Source: Deltaproteobacteria bacterium CG11_big_fil_rev_8_21_14_0_20_45_16 (lineage in GTDB: Bacteria > Bdellovibrionota > UBA2394). Taken from it: 64,000 bases of DNA. The stretch covers positions 72,205 to 136,204 of the forward strand of contig PCXB01000050.1 of assembly GCA_002787535.1 (NCBI GenBank). Direction: 5' to 3'. Position 1 is the stretch's first letter, and each line of letters opens with the position of its first letter. The notes under the pieces are model-generated. The model was not told where the DNA came from, ran no database searches, and saw only the letters and a program-made list of their open reading frames with translations. Both the position numbers and the translations under genes were made by a program. Below, piece after piece: positions 9,843 through 18,644 of the stretch.

Positions 9843-10161
9843 AAAGAGAAAAGAACCTCGGATTCCTATTCAATTGAAGGTCGACGTTGAATCGCCAAAT
9901 GAGCACTACCTTTTTGAATATTCTTCTAACCTTTCTCAAAACGGGATCTTTATTCAAAGTACCGATCCGCTTCCAGCGGGAACCTTAGTCAATATTCAAT
10001 TCTCTTTACCGGAGGCACCGCTGATTCGCACCCGGGGCGAAGTAATTTGGGTGAATGAGGATGAAGAGGAAGAGCCCGGTATGGGTGTTAAGTTTATTGG
10101 ACTTAAGGAAAATGAGCGTGAAATGATTTTGAATTGTCTTAAGAAGTTGGCCATTCTATAG
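9814..10161 (+). CDS. PilZ-domain protein
   Basis: PilZ domains bind cyclic di-GMP and pass the signal to partner proteins. This small protein is essentially one PilZ domain: the RxxxR motif appears as RKEPR and the second motif as NLSQNG, about 30 residues apart, followed by a strand-rich barrel ending in GMGVKFIGL. No other domain is present, so it is probably an adaptor. The ORF track starts at 9778; I prefer the ATG at 9814, which still overlaps recJ. Both c-di-GMP contact motifs look intact. The partner is unknown; its place between recJ and the cell-wall cluster does not identify one. Confidence 0.87.
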   Translation: MKSARGRSLEKRKEPRIPIQLKVDVESPNEHYLFEYSSNLSQNGIFIQSTDPLPAGTLVNIQFSLPEAPLIRTRGEVIWVNEDEEEEPGMGVKFIGLKENEREMILNCLKKLAIL

Positions 10162-10168
10162 AGGGAGC

Positions 10169-10543
10169 ATGATGAGACGATACAGTAAGTTAATGTGTTT
10201 AAGCGCTTTGCTTGGCTTGGCGAGTTTTTGTTCGCTAGCTCAGGAGGATAAAGTCATCGTGCTTGAAAAGGAAATCCATGAAAAACCGGAAAAGTCTGGA
10301 GTTTTTGTGGAATCGGGTTCCGATATCATTGTTGGTGAACCTCAAGAAAATGTGAAAGCCGCTTATCGAACTTGGCAAACCGCCTGTGACAATTGGAAGC
10401 GGGAATTGAAGGCTCAGAATTCAAGGAATCTCATGATTGCAAGTTGTGGTTCACCGAAACAACGAGTTGAAAAGGTTCAGCTTACGAGTTTAATCATCTT
10501 TGAATCTCAATCGACTTATAAGATTAAAGTGGGATGTGAATAA
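10169..10543 (+). CDS. Small exported protein of unknown function
   Basis: I do not recognise a family. The 124-residue product starts with a basic MMRRYSK followed by a hydrophobic stretch and a plausible signal-peptidase site near SLAQ-ED, so it is probably periplasmic. The mature part contains two cysteines (AYRTWQTACDNW and IASCGS) that could form a disulfide, and a third near the C terminus. The ATG follows a GAGGGAGC ribosome site. Its last 8 bases overlap the GTG start of rsmH (GTGAATAA), which ties it to the division and cell-wall operon. No function can be given. Confidence 0.72.
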   Translation: MMRRYSKLMCLSALLGLASFCSLAQEDKVIVLEKEIHEKPEKSGVFVESGSDIIVGEPQENVKAAYRTWQTACDNWKRELKAQNSRNLMIASCGSPKQRVEKVQLTSLIIFESQSTYKIKVGCE

Positions 10544-11405
10544 TCATCAGCATCTACCCGTTCTCCAGGATGAAATTCTTCAGTTGTTTTCTTGGAAAGG
10601 CCCGATTTCCTCCTATGCCGATTTAACATTAGGGGGTGGCGGCCACTTGAAGCTCCTTTTAGAGGCCGCGCCCTTGCCTAAAAGAATTATTGCGTTCGAT
10701 CGGGATTTACAGATTCTCGAGCGGACCCGTTCGACGCTTTCAAAGCACTTTGCCATCGAATATTTTCATGAGAATTTTGATCAATTTGCCGAAAAGACTT
10801 CCGGCCAGTTTGACCGGATCTTTCTGGATCTTGGGGTCTCATCGTTTCAGTTGGATGATTCGACGAGGGGATTTAGTTTTCAGCGGGATGGTCCGTTGGA
10901 TATGCGAATGGATCCTTCTCGCGGGCAAAGTGCTTGGGAGTGGCTCGAATCAGTTGAGGAAAAGGAATTGGCCGATGTCTTATATCGTTTTGGCGAAGAA
11001 GGGCGATCACGTGTGCATGCTAGAAAGCTTGTTCATGAGAGGCAGACCAAGGAAATTCGAACGACCAAAGCCTTCGTTGAAGCCCTTGGCTTTCGATTGG
11101 ACTCGAAAGACCATCATGGGAAGCACCCGTTGACGCGTGTTTTCCAGGGAATTCGAATTTTTATCAATGATGAGCTGGGGAGTCTCGAAAGATGCTTAGA
11201 AAGTCTTCCTCAAAAACTTGCGCCTGGAGGGCGACTAGCCATAATTAGCTTTCACAGTTTGGAGGATCGTGCTGTAAAATGGTCGTTAAGGGGGAAGTTG
11301 GCAGCCGTGAACAAGAAAGTAATTCAAGCCAATAAAAAAGAGATGGCCGATAATCCGAGAGCTCGCTCGGCGAAGCTCAGAATTTATGAAAAGAACGAAG
11401 CATGA
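10536..11405 (+). CDS. rsmH: 16S rRNA (cytosine1402-N4)-methyltransferase RsmH
   Basis: RsmH methylates N4 of C1402 in 16S rRNA and is usually the first or second gene of the dcw cluster. Typical features: the N-terminal HLPVLQDEIL block, a glycine-rich SAM site (LTLGGGGHLKLLL), DRDLQILERTR, LDLGVSSFQLDD, the family hallmark GPLDMRMD, and a C-terminal SFHSLEDRAVK. The ORF track starts at a TTG at 10500; I prefer the GTG at 10536, 8 bases before the end of the preceding gene, because the conserved N terminus begins there. The gene ends in an ATGA overlap with ftsL. The usual upstream partner mraZ is absent. Confidence 0.94.
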   Translation: MNNHQHLPVLQDEILQLFSWKGPISSYADLTLGGGGHLKLLLEAAPLPKRIIAFDRDLQILERTRSTLSKHFAIEYFHENFDQFAEKTSGQFDRIFLDLGVSSFQLDDSTRGFSFQRDGPLDMRMDPSRGQSAWEWLESVEEKELADVLYRFGEEGRSRVHARKLVHERQTKEIRTTKAFVEALGFRLDSKDHHGKHPLTRVFQGIRIFINDELGSLERCLESLPQKLAPGGRLAIISFHSLEDRAVKWSLRGKLAAVNKKVIQANKKEMADNPRARSAKLRIYEKNEA

Positions 11406-11644
11406 AGAGCTTTTTGCTGGCTACTCTCGTAAGTGTTCTTTTATTTAGCTTATCGATGATTGCCATTCGCTTGCACCTCACGCAACTGGCCTATACTTTT
11501 GATGAATTGAAAGAATATGAACGCTCCCTAAAAGAGGAGCAGTTGCGTATGCGAGCTCAGTTGGCCCAAAAGCTTTCACCTCACCATCTTTACCTAGATG
11601 GCTTTCAAGAGCCTAGATCAGATCAGGTAAGAGTGATTCCATGA
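11402..11644 (+). CDS. ftsL: Cell division protein FtsL-like
   Basis: FtsL is a small bitopic membrane protein of the divisome that forms a coiled-coil complex with FtsB and FtsQ. The 80-residue product has one N-terminal membrane helix (about residues 3-24) followed by a heptad-like charged helix (FDELKEYERSLKEEQLRMRAQLA) and a short tail. The sequence alone is weak evidence because FtsL is poorly conserved. The call rests on this topology plus position: the gene is locked between rsmH and ftsI by ATGA overlaps on both sides, exactly where ftsL sits in dcw clusters. Confidence 0.84.
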   Translation: MKSFLLATLVSVLLFSLSMIAIRLHLTQLAYTFDELKEYERSLKEEQLRMRAQLAQKLSPHHLYLDGFQEPRSDQVRVIP

Positions 11645-13548
11645 ATCGACCTCGTTTTCGAGCCTTAATTTTGTTCTGGGTTTTATTTTTGGGTTTTGTT
11701 TTGGTGCTGGGTCGTACGGTGCAAATCCAGCTTAAGCCTCATCCTCGACTAGTTGAGATAGCGGCAAATAAATCTAAGTGGAATGAAAGTAGATCCGGCA
11801 AAGTCTTGCTCAAAAGTCGCGGGTCCATTCTTGACCGAAACTTAAACGAAATGGCGCTATCATTGATTTCAAAAAGTTTTTTTGCGAATCCAAAATTAAT
11901 AGATAAGCCCTCATCGGTAGCTTATAAATTGGGTCGGATTTTGGGAGAGCCGACTTCCAAGATTCAGAAGCTTTTGTCGGAAGATCGCTACTTTGTTTGG
12001 TTAAAGCGAGAGGTCGATGAGACGACAGCCCGAAAAATCGAAAATTTGTCCATTCCCGGGATTCATTGGAATAAGGAGAGTCGTCGAATTTATCCTCACG
12101 GGGATTTGGCAAAAAGTGTGATCGGTGTTTCAGGGCGCGATGGATCGGGTTTGGAGGGTGTCGAGAAGGCTTATGATAATTGGCTGATGGTTTCTGACGA
12201 AGCAAGATCCCTTGGAGTCCGGGATGCACTTGGAAGGATGTTGTTGTTTCGAGATTTCGATCGACAGTGGTTCGAGGGCAATGATGTTGTTTTAACCTTG
12301 GATGTGAGACTGCAAAAGGTCATGGAAGAAGAACTCAAATCTGTTGTCAAAGAAAAGAAAGCCTTACAGGCCATAGGCATCATGATGGATCCCACCAATG
12401 GTGAAATACTGGCCATGTCTAGTATCGATGGGGGTCCGAATGGTGGAGAGCCGCGTTCTAGTCTTCGTAATCGAGCGGTTACGGACGTTTATGAGCCTGG
12501 TAGCACCTTCAAAATTATAACGGCGATGGCAGCCTTAGACCGTCTTCATCTATCTCCCAATAGCCAGATTTATGCGGAAAACGGTTTGCTAACAGTAGGT
12601 CCGAACAAGATTCGAGAATATAATCACAAAAAATATGGATGGCTGACATTGAAAGAGATGGTCACGTTTTCATCGAATATTTCTGCAGCCAAACTTGCTT
12701 TAAAAATGGGGCCGGATAATCTCTTTAAATATATTGAAAATTTTGGATTTAAGGACCGAACGGGAATTGACCTGCCGGGAGAGGCTAGATCCTTGGTTCG
12801 ATCACCGAATGAATGGAAACCAATTGATTTAGCCAATATAGCTTTTGGTCAAGGAATTGCGGTGACACCTTTGCAAATGACTCGAGCTGTGGCGAGTGTT
12901 GCCAATGGGGGCTATCTTATTGAACCTCATATTGTGAGTTACGTTCAAAGTTCAGATGAAAAAAAAGAAAGGCTCTATCAATATGAAGCCAAGAGGATCG
13001 AGATATGGCGGCCTGAATTCGTGCGGCAGTTGAGAGATATGATGTTGAGTGTTACTCAAGAGCATGGGACCGGAATGGCCGCAGCGATTTCAGGTTTTGA
13101 GGTGGCGGGTAAGACGGGAACGGCTCAAAAGCTTAAAGAGATCGAATTGGCATCGGGACGAAAAGTTAAGTCGTATTCCGAGAAGGCAGCTATGGCGAGT
13201 TTCATTGGATTTGTCCCCGCTCAAGAACCGCGCTTCGTTCTTTATGTGATGGTGGATGAGGCACAAGGGGTGTCTTCCGGTGGTAGTGTGGCGGCTCCGA
13301 CATTTCGAAAGATCGCAGGTCGGGCCTTAGGGATTTTGGGAGCCAAACCAGGCATCTTGAAGGTTCGTAAGGCACATTCTGTATCTCGCGTGGACGATAG
13401 TAAATTCATTGGCAAAAGCTTCCAGGATGTTTTGAGTGAAATTCGTCAATGGGCACCCGAGGAGCAAAAGAAAGTGGAGCTCTTTGGTTATGGCAAAGCC
13501 ATTCGTGAAGAGGTAGAAGGGGATTCGGTTCGTATTTACTTCGAATAA
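11641..13548 (+). CDS. ftsI: Septal peptidoglycan transpeptidase FtsI (PBP3) with C-terminal PASTA-like domain
   Basis: FtsI is the division-specific class B penicillin-binding protein that crosslinks septal peptidoglycan together with FtsW. The protein has one N-terminal membrane helix (residues 8-25), a PBP dimerisation domain (SRGSILDRNLNEMALS), and a transpeptidase domain with EPGSTFK (catalytic serine near residue 290), the SSN motif near 344, and KTGTAQ near 491. The last 60 or so residues (from about VSRVDDSKFIGKSF) look like a single PASTA domain, which explains the 635-residue length. This is seen in some Gram-positive and deltaproteobacterial PBPs but not in E. coli FtsI. Start overlaps the ftsL stop (ATGA). 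Confidence 0.94.
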   Translation: MNRPRFRALILFWVLFLGFVLVLGRTVQIQLKPHPRLVEIAANKSKWNESRSGKVLLKSRGSILDRNLNEMALSLISKSFFANPKLIDKPSSVAYKLGRILGEPTSKIQKLLSEDRYFVWLKREVDETTARKIENLSIPGIHWNKESRRIYPHGDLAKSVIGVSGRDGSGLEGVEKAYDNWLMVSDEARSLGVRDALGRMLLFRDFDRQWFEGNDVVLTLDVRLQKVMEEELKSVVKEKKALQAIGIMMDPTNGEILAMSSIDGGPNGGEPRSSLRNRAVTDVYEPGSTFKIITAMAALDRLHLSPNSQIYAENGLLTVGPNKIREYNHKKYGWLTLKEMVTFSSNISAAKLALKMGPDNLFKYIENFGFKDRTGIDLPGEARSLVRSPNEWKPIDLANIAFGQGIAVTPLQMTRAVASVANGGYLIEPHIVSYVQSSDEKKERLYQYEAKRIEIWRPEFVRQLRDMMLSVTQEHGTGMAAAISGFEVAGKTGTAQKLKEIELASGRKVKSYSEKAAMASFIGFVPAQEPRFVLYVMVDEAQGVSSGGSVAAPTFRKIAGRALGILGAKPGILKVRKAHSVSRVDDSKFIGKSFQDVLSEIRQWAPEEQKKVELFGYGKAIREEVEGDSVRIYFE

Positions 13549-13570
13549 TTATTACGACGAGGCGAGTATC

Positions 13571-15094
13571 ATGACCGGGACTATCAAAAATTGGGCTTCG
13601 GTACTTAAACAAAAGAATCTTTGGCTATCGGGAGAGCTTCCGTCGGATTGCTTAATTAGTACTTTAAGTGCCGACTCACGTGAATTGCTGAATCAAGATA
13701 CGAATAAGTCTGTTCTTTTTTTTGCGCGAAGAGGACGTAACGCCGATGGGCATCGATTTCTTGAGGAACTCAATAAATTGGAATCCATTGCCGGTTTTGT
13801 GTTGGAAGAGATTCCGAAAGGGATTGATTTCAAAAAACCGGTAATCCATGTTCGAGACTCTACGGCAGCCATGGCATGGGCTTGCAAAGAATTCTATGAG
13901 AATCCTAGTCGGCAACTTTTCTGTACGGCCATTACTGGCACTAATGGTAAAACAACTACCTCTTATCTGGTGCAGCGCGCGCTCAATGCCTCAGGTTATC
14001 GAACGGCGGTCAACGGAACCATTCAGACGGAGTTTGAAGGAAAGATTTGGGAAAGCCAGCTGACGACTCCAGATTTTAGTGTTTTGCAGAAAAGAATGCG
14101 GGAACTTTTGCAAACTGGCGCGAGTGCCTTTAGTTTTGAGGCGAGTTCTCATGCGCTTGATCAAGGACGTTTGATGGGAATAGATTTAGACGCCGCGGTT
14201 TTTACGAATCTCTCTCCGGAACATTTGGATTATCATCGAGATATGGAATCTTATTATGCAGCGAAGAAGATTCTTTTTGAAGACTTGTTGTTACACTCCC
14301 CAAAGGCGTTTCGAGTCGCCATTGTTCCCGATGATAACGCCTATGGATCTAAGTTGTTAGATGATCTCAAGGCGTATTCTGGAATTGATGTTCATAGTTG
14401 GGGTTATCGTCCCCTCGATTCATCTTCTCATCTGTGGATCAAGAATTGGAAAACAGGGCTCGATGGCTCTGCGTTTAGCATTGAGTATGCGGGAAAGGCA
14501 TTTGATCTTCGATCTAAGCTTATTGGGCGATACAATATCGATAATCTCGCCGGTGTATTAAGTTTGGCCTTGGCTTTTAAATTAGATTTTTCGAAAGTTT
14601 GCCAAAGTTTGGAGAGTTTTGATGGCGTCAGGGGGCGACTCGAGCCCGTCGCGACAAGTTCAGGTTTCCATATTTTCGTGGATTACGCCCATACGCCGGA
14701 CGCCTTGGAAAATGTTTTATTGACATTGAGACCTTTAACTAAAGGGCGTCTAAAGGTGGTTTTTGGCTGCGGAGGGGATCGTGATCGAGAGAAGCGTCCC
14801 AAAATGGGCCAAGTGGCCGAACTCTACGCGGACGAAATTTTTGTGACGTCGGACAATCCACGGACAGAAGACCCAGATAAGATTATCGAAGAGATTTATG
14901 GAGGACTTCAGCGAGTCAAGACCTGCGTTGTAGAAAGTGATCGGCATAAGGCTATTGGATTGAGTTTGAGCGAGCTACAATCCGAAGATGTTGTTCTGAT
15001 TGCAGGCAAGGGTCATGAGAATTATCAGATTCTTGGTGAAAAAAGGCTGGAGTTTGACGATAGGAAAGTGGTGCAATCCTACTTAGGGAGTTAG
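13571..15094 (+). CDS. murE: UDP-MurNAc-L-Ala-D-Glu:meso-diaminopimelate ligase MurE
   Basis: MurE adds the third amino acid to the cytoplasmic peptidoglycan precursor. The 507-residue protein shows the three Mur-ligase domains: an N-terminal UDP-binding part (SADSRELL), the central ATPase with ITGTNGKTTTS (about residue 118) and the carbamylated-lysine region, and a C-terminal domain with FGCGGDRDREKRPKMG and TSDNPRTEDP. The DNPR motif is the family marker for meso-diaminopimelate rather than lysine, so the cell wall is predicted to be mDAP type, as in Gram-negatives. It is followed after 5 bases by mraY; murF, which normally lies between them, is missing. Confidence 0.95.
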   Translation: MTGTIKNWASVLKQKNLWLSGELPSDCLISTLSADSRELLNQDTNKSVLFFARRGRNADGHRFLEELNKLESIAGFVLEEIPKGIDFKKPVIHVRDSTAAMAWACKEFYENPSRQLFCTAITGTNGKTTTSYLVQRALNASGYRTAVNGTIQTEFEGKIWESQLTTPDFSVLQKRMRELLQTGASAFSFEASSHALDQGRLMGIDLDAAVFTNLSPEHLDYHRDMESYYAAKKILFEDLLLHSPKAFRVAIVPDDNAYGSKLLDDLKAYSGIDVHSWGYRPLDSSSHLWIKNWKTGLDGSAFSIEYAGKAFDLRSKLIGRYNIDNLAGVLSLALAFKLDFSKVCQSLESFDGVRGRLEPVATSSGFHIFVDYAHTPDALENVLLTLRPLTKGRLKVVFGCGGDRDREKRPKMGQVAELYADEIFVTSDNPRTEDPDKIIEEIYGGLQRVKTCVVESDRHKAIGLSLSELQSEDVVLIAGKGHENYQILGEKRLEFDDRKVVQSYLGS

Positions 15095-15099
15095 CACTT

Positions 15100-16176
15100 T
15101 TGATTCTATATTTTCTTCAAAATTATTTCCCTGAACATCTTTTTACTAACCTATTTCGATATATAAGTTTTCGCGCCTTTGCGGCCGCTTTGTTTTCGTT
15201 TTTGTTTGTTACTTATTTTATGCCTAAATTTATCAGGTATTTTCGTCGCGAGGCGCTGGGGCAAGTGGTTCGAGATGATGGGCCACAATCTCATTTTCAA
15301 AAGAAGGGTACTCCGACGATGGGCGGGCTTATAATATTATGGGCCGGAACTTTGGTTGGAGTTATCTTCTGTCGGGTGGATCAAGCTCAGATCTGGATAT
15401 TGCTTTTTAGCTTTGTCGCTTCGGGTGCTGTTGGCTTTTGGGATGACTACTTAAAAATGGCTAAGAAAAACTCAAAGGGTGTGAGTTTTCGAATCAAGAT
15501 GCTCAGTTTAGCTGCCATAAGTTTAATTGTTATTTACTGGGCTACTTCTTCAGGAATTATTCGACCGCTAGTTCAATTGCCATTCTTCAAGAACTTTCAG
15601 TTGGATGTTGGAATGTGGTTTTATCTTTGGGGATTTCTGGTGATTGTGGGAAGTTCCAATGCGGTAAATCTTACGGATGGTTTGGATGGTCTGGCCATTG
15701 TACCTGTGATGACAACGGCCTTTGTGCTGATGGTGATTAGTTATGTTGCGGGTCACGCTTTATTCTCAAGTTATCTTAGTATTTCGAGTTTGCAGGGTTC
15801 TGGTGAAATGGCCGTGTTTTTGGCTGGCATTATAGGTTCAGGCTTGGGGTTTCTATGGTTTAATTCTCATCCGGCACAGGTGTTTATGGGGGATGTCGGC
15901 TCACTTTCTTTGGGAGCTGTTTTGGGAACTTCCGCCTTACTCATTCACCAAGAAATTGTCCTCTTTATCAGCGGGTTTCTTTTTGTTATGGAAGCCCTCT
16001 CTGTCATAATCCAGGTTTTTGTTTTTAAGTCGTCGAAGAAAAGAGTCTTTCGAATGGCTCCCTTGCACCATCATTTCGAGTTGGCGGGTTGGCCGGAGCC
16101 CAAAGTCATTGTTCGTTTTTGGATTCTTTCGATCATCTTTGCCGTTATCGCTTTAACGACGCTTAAGCTTCGCTAA
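15100..16176 (+). CDS. mraY: Phospho-N-acetylmuramoyl-pentapeptide transferase MraY
   Basis: MraY transfers phospho-MurNAc-pentapeptide to undecaprenyl phosphate in the inner membrane, forming lipid I. The 358-residue protein has about ten hydrophobic helices and all the hallmark loops: KKGTPTMGGL, FWDDYLKMAKKNSKG, SSNAVNLTDGLDGLA, FMGDVGSLSLG and MAPLHHHFELAGW. The start is a TTG at 15100, preceded by AGGGAG at a usable distance. It sits tightly behind murE. Confidence 0.96.
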   Translation: MILYFLQNYFPEHLFTNLFRYISFRAFAAALFSFLFVTYFMPKFIRYFRREALGQVVRDDGPQSHFQKKGTPTMGGLIILWAGTLVGVIFCRVDQAQIWILLFSFVASGAVGFWDDYLKMAKKNSKGVSFRIKMLSLAAISLIVIYWATSSGIIRPLVQLPFFKNFQLDVGMWFYLWGFLVIVGSSNAVNLTDGLDGLAIVPVMTTAFVLMVISYVAGHALFSSYLSISSLQGSGEMAVFLAGIIGSGLGFLWFNSHPAQVFMGDVGSLSLGAVLGTSALLIHQEIVLFISGFLFVMEALSVIIQVFVFKSSKKRVFRMAPLHHHFELAGWPEPKVIVRFWILSIIFAVIALTTLKLR

Positions 16177-16182
16177 CTCAGA

Positions 16183-16212
16183 TTGACAAAAGCTTGTCTC
16201 GTACCGAATGAT
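16183..16212 (+). promoter_or_regulatory. Possible sigma-70-type promoter before murD
   Basis: The mraY-murD gap holds a perfect TTGACA (16183-16188) and, 18 bases further on, AATGAT (16207-16212), which matches 4 of 6 positions of the -10 consensus. Transcription would begin only a few bases before the murD ATG at 16221, giving an almost leaderless mRNA. It could be an internal promoter of the cell-wall cluster, but one good hexamer in a 44-base gap can also occur by chance. Confidence 0.25.
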
Positions 16213-16220
16213 CGAAGACC

Positions 16221-17456
16221 ATGGTATTCGGTCATGAAAAAGATCGTTGGATTTTCTTAGGCCTGGGAAAGACGACGCGGGTCAGTGCTCGTTATTTCAA
16301 TGGTGAGCTTTTGTGTTTGTTTGAGACAGCAAAGGGTGTTGACGAGTTTCGTTTTGATCGTGAAGCGAACGAATGGGTCTTAAGCCTGCAATTTTCGGAA
16401 GAAACCTTCGATAGCCTCGAATGGCAAGGCTATAAGCCATCATCTTTCATCCTTTCACCCGGAATAGATCCGCGAAGGGCATTCTATGCTCAGATACAGA
16501 GCTTCGAAGTTCGTGAGATGGATCTGTTTCGACAATTTTTTAGGGGTCGTTGTATTCTTGTCACCGGTACAAATGGCAAATCTAGCTTGGCCGCGCGCGC
16601 GGCTTTTTTGTTGGAAAAACATTTGGGAGAGGGCCCGGTTTTCTTGGGGGGAAACTTCGGGCGACCGATGTTGGATATTTGCGGCAATCATTTTGCTGCG
16701 GCTGTTTTGGAAATTTCTAGTTTTCAGGCGGAGCGACTAAAGTCAGCACAGTTTGATCTTGGCGTTCTGCTCAATCTAAGCCCCGATCATTTGGATCGTT
16801 ACGCCACGGCTCAACAATATTATGAAGCTAAATTGAGACTTTTAGATCGCTGTGCGTTGGTGGCTATTCCTTCTGATCTGCCGGTATCTTATTTCCGCGC
16901 TTCCGAGAGTTTAATTAAGTTTGAGTCGGAATCGTCGCAGCGAGTAATTTTGCGAAGCCTCTTTGAAAAATTGTCTAAAATCTGGAATTTTAAGTTGCAG
17001 GAAGATCTGTTTGATCAATTGCCAAATCTTCCTCATCGCTTAGAAAGGAAACAGCTTGAAAATGGAGCGTGGATTATAAACGATTCAAAAGCGACTAATG
17101 TAGAATCAACTCTTTATGCCCTCAAGCAGATTCAACCGGAGTTTTCTAGAATTCTTTTGATACTGGGAGGGAAGTCGAAGGGGGGTGATTTTTCCAGAAT
17201 TGCGTCGATGTTGCGGCCGAGTGACGAAGCTCATTTGTATGGTCAAGCGAGGGAAGAGATTGGCGCGTCGTTTGAGAGGGCGGGCAAAGAGTGCCTGAAA
17301 TACAAAAGCTTGTCTGAGCTTCTCAAGTTTTTTCAATCAAAGCTGAAGGCGGAGGATTGTTTGTTGCTCGCACCGGCCTGCGCGAGCTTTGATGAGTTTC
17401 GAAACTACGAAGAGCGAGGACGCTTCTTTTTTGAGAGCTTTCCAAAAGCTTCTTGA
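16221..17456 (+). CDS. murD: UDP-MurNAc-L-alanine:D-glutamate ligase MurD
   Basis: MurD adds D-glutamate to UDP-MurNAc-L-Ala. The ATP loop is VTGTNGKSS (about residue 113), followed by LEISSFQAERL, the LNLSPDHLDRY block (about 190), the INDSKATNVEST motif (about 290) and the C-terminal CASFDEFRNYEERGRFF signature typical of MurD. At 411 residues it is slightly short; the N-terminal UMP-binding domain is divergent, retaining a FLGLGKTTRVSA strand-loop. Position between mraY and ftsW is the classic order. Confidence 0.93.
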   Translation: MVFGHEKDRWIFLGLGKTTRVSARYFNGELLCLFETAKGVDEFRFDREANEWVLSLQFSEETFDSLEWQGYKPSSFILSPGIDPRRAFYAQIQSFEVREMDLFRQFFRGRCILVTGTNGKSSLAARAAFLLEKHLGEGPVFLGGNFGRPMLDICGNHFAAAVLEISSFQAERLKSAQFDLGVLLNLSPDHLDRYATAQQYYEAKLRLLDRCALVAIPSDLPVSYFRASESLIKFESESSQRVILRSLFEKLSKIWNFKLQEDLFDQLPNLPHRLERKQLENGAWIINDSKATNVESTLYALKQIQPEFSRILLILGGKSKGGDFSRIASMLRPSDEAHLYGQAREEIGASFERAGKECLKYKSLSELLKFFQSKLKAEDCLLLAPACASFDEFRNYEERGRFFFESFPKAS

Positions 17457-17489
17457 ACTGGCCCTTCGGCCCTGTAGAATAGTATTATT

Positions 17490-18644
17490 GTGGCCTGGGG
17501 TGAGCGAAAGTCAAAATCTGTACAGACACGGGGAAGCTTGCCTCGTCCAGCCGGCCTTTCAAATTTGCCATTATTTTTTCTGGCCGTATTGCTAAGTGGA
17601 CTTGGGTTGCTAGTGATATATAGCGCTTCGGCTATTTTAGGCAGTCAAAAATTCGGGGATGGACTTTATTACGTCAAGAAGCAAGCAGTGTTTTTGGGGG
17701 CCGGTTGGCTTTTATATTTTGTGGTCGCACAGATCTCCGTAATTCGGCTTTGTAAATTGAGATTGAGTTTTATTATTGTATCCCTTCTTTTGTTGCTTAG
17801 TGTTTTTATTCCTGGATGGGGTGTGTCGGCGGGGGGAGCGACACGTTGGATCAGCCTTGGATTTGTACAATTTCAGCCAGCTGAATTTGTCCGCCTTATG
17901 ATTATTTTTTACTTGGCTGGAACATTGGCCTTTAGACGAGATCGATTGAATTCATTTAATAAAGGGTTCTTGCCCCTTTTGGTCGTGACTTCGATATTAA
18001 TGTTCATTTTAATTTTACAGCCAGATTTCGGAAGTGCCATGGGAATTTTTATGATTAGTTTAGCTCTTTGGTTTGTTGGGGGAGTGCCCGTGGCATTTTT
18101 GGCGGGGCTTTTAGTTTTGTCCATGCCGGCAATTGTTTTTCTGATTTATCAGGCTTCTTATCGAGCCTTGAGGCTCGCTAGTTTTCTGGACCCATGGAAG
18201 GACCCTCAGGGAAGCGGTTTTCAGGTCATTCAATCATTTACCGCTTTTTATCAAGGTGGCTGGGCTGGTGTGGGCCTCGGGAATGGGCAGCAGAAACTCT
18301 TTTACCTTCCCGAAGCCCATACGGATTTTATTTTTTCCGTGATCGGGGAAGAGCTTGGGATTGTCGGAGCTGTTTTGGTGGTTGGTTTATTTGTGAGTCT
18401 GCTGATTATGGGCTCTCGAATTGCGCGAGCTCAGGCGAGCTTGCCAGGCTATCTATTGGCCACAGGGCTTACCGTCTTTTTCGTTCTTCCGGCTTTACTC
18501 AATATGATGGTGACCTTGGGCTTACTGCCAACTAAGGGCTTGCCCTTGCCATTTTTTAGTTACGGTGGCTCTTCTTTGGTCGCCGCATTAATTGCCCTTG
18601 GATCTCTTCAAAGTCTTCACCGTCGACGGGATGAGGCGTGGTAA
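17490..18644 (+). CDS. ftsW: Septal peptidoglycan glycosyltransferase FtsW
   Basis: FtsW is the SEDS-family glycosyltransferase that polymerises lipid II at the septum with FtsI. The 384-residue protein has about ten membrane helices and SEDS signatures: IYSASAILG in the first helix, GWGVSAGGATRWISLG, the PEAHTDFIFSVIGEELG loop (about residue 275) and PFFSYGGSSL near the C terminus. The start codon in the track is a GTG at 17490 with no clear Shine-Dalgarno sequence, so the exact start is uncertain. Its last bases overlap the GTG start of murG (GTGGTAA). Confidence 0.94.
   Translation: MAWGERKSKSVQTRGSLPRPAGLSNLPLFFLAVLLSGLGLLVIYSASAILGSQKFGDGLYYVKKQAVFLGAGWLLYFVVAQISVIRLCKLRLSFIIVSLLLLLSVFIPGWGVSAGGATRWISLGFVQFQPAEFVRLMIIFYLAGTLAFRRDRLNSFNKGFLPLLVVTSILMFILILQPDFGSAMGIFMISLALWFVGGVPVAFLAGLLVLSMPAIVFLIYQASYRALRLASFLDPWKDPQGSGFQVIQSFTAFYQGGWAGVGLGNGQQKLFYLPEAHTDFIFSVIGEELGIVGAVLVVGLFVSLLIMGSRIARAQASLPGYLLATGLTVFFVLPALLNMMVTLGLLPTKGLPLPFFSYGGSSLVAALIALGSLQSLHRRRDEAW

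Noticed and set aside
17459-17476. Terminator between murD and ftsW (GGCC-CTTC-GGCC)
   Set aside because: Only four pairs and no T-run behind it; it lies within a tight operon.
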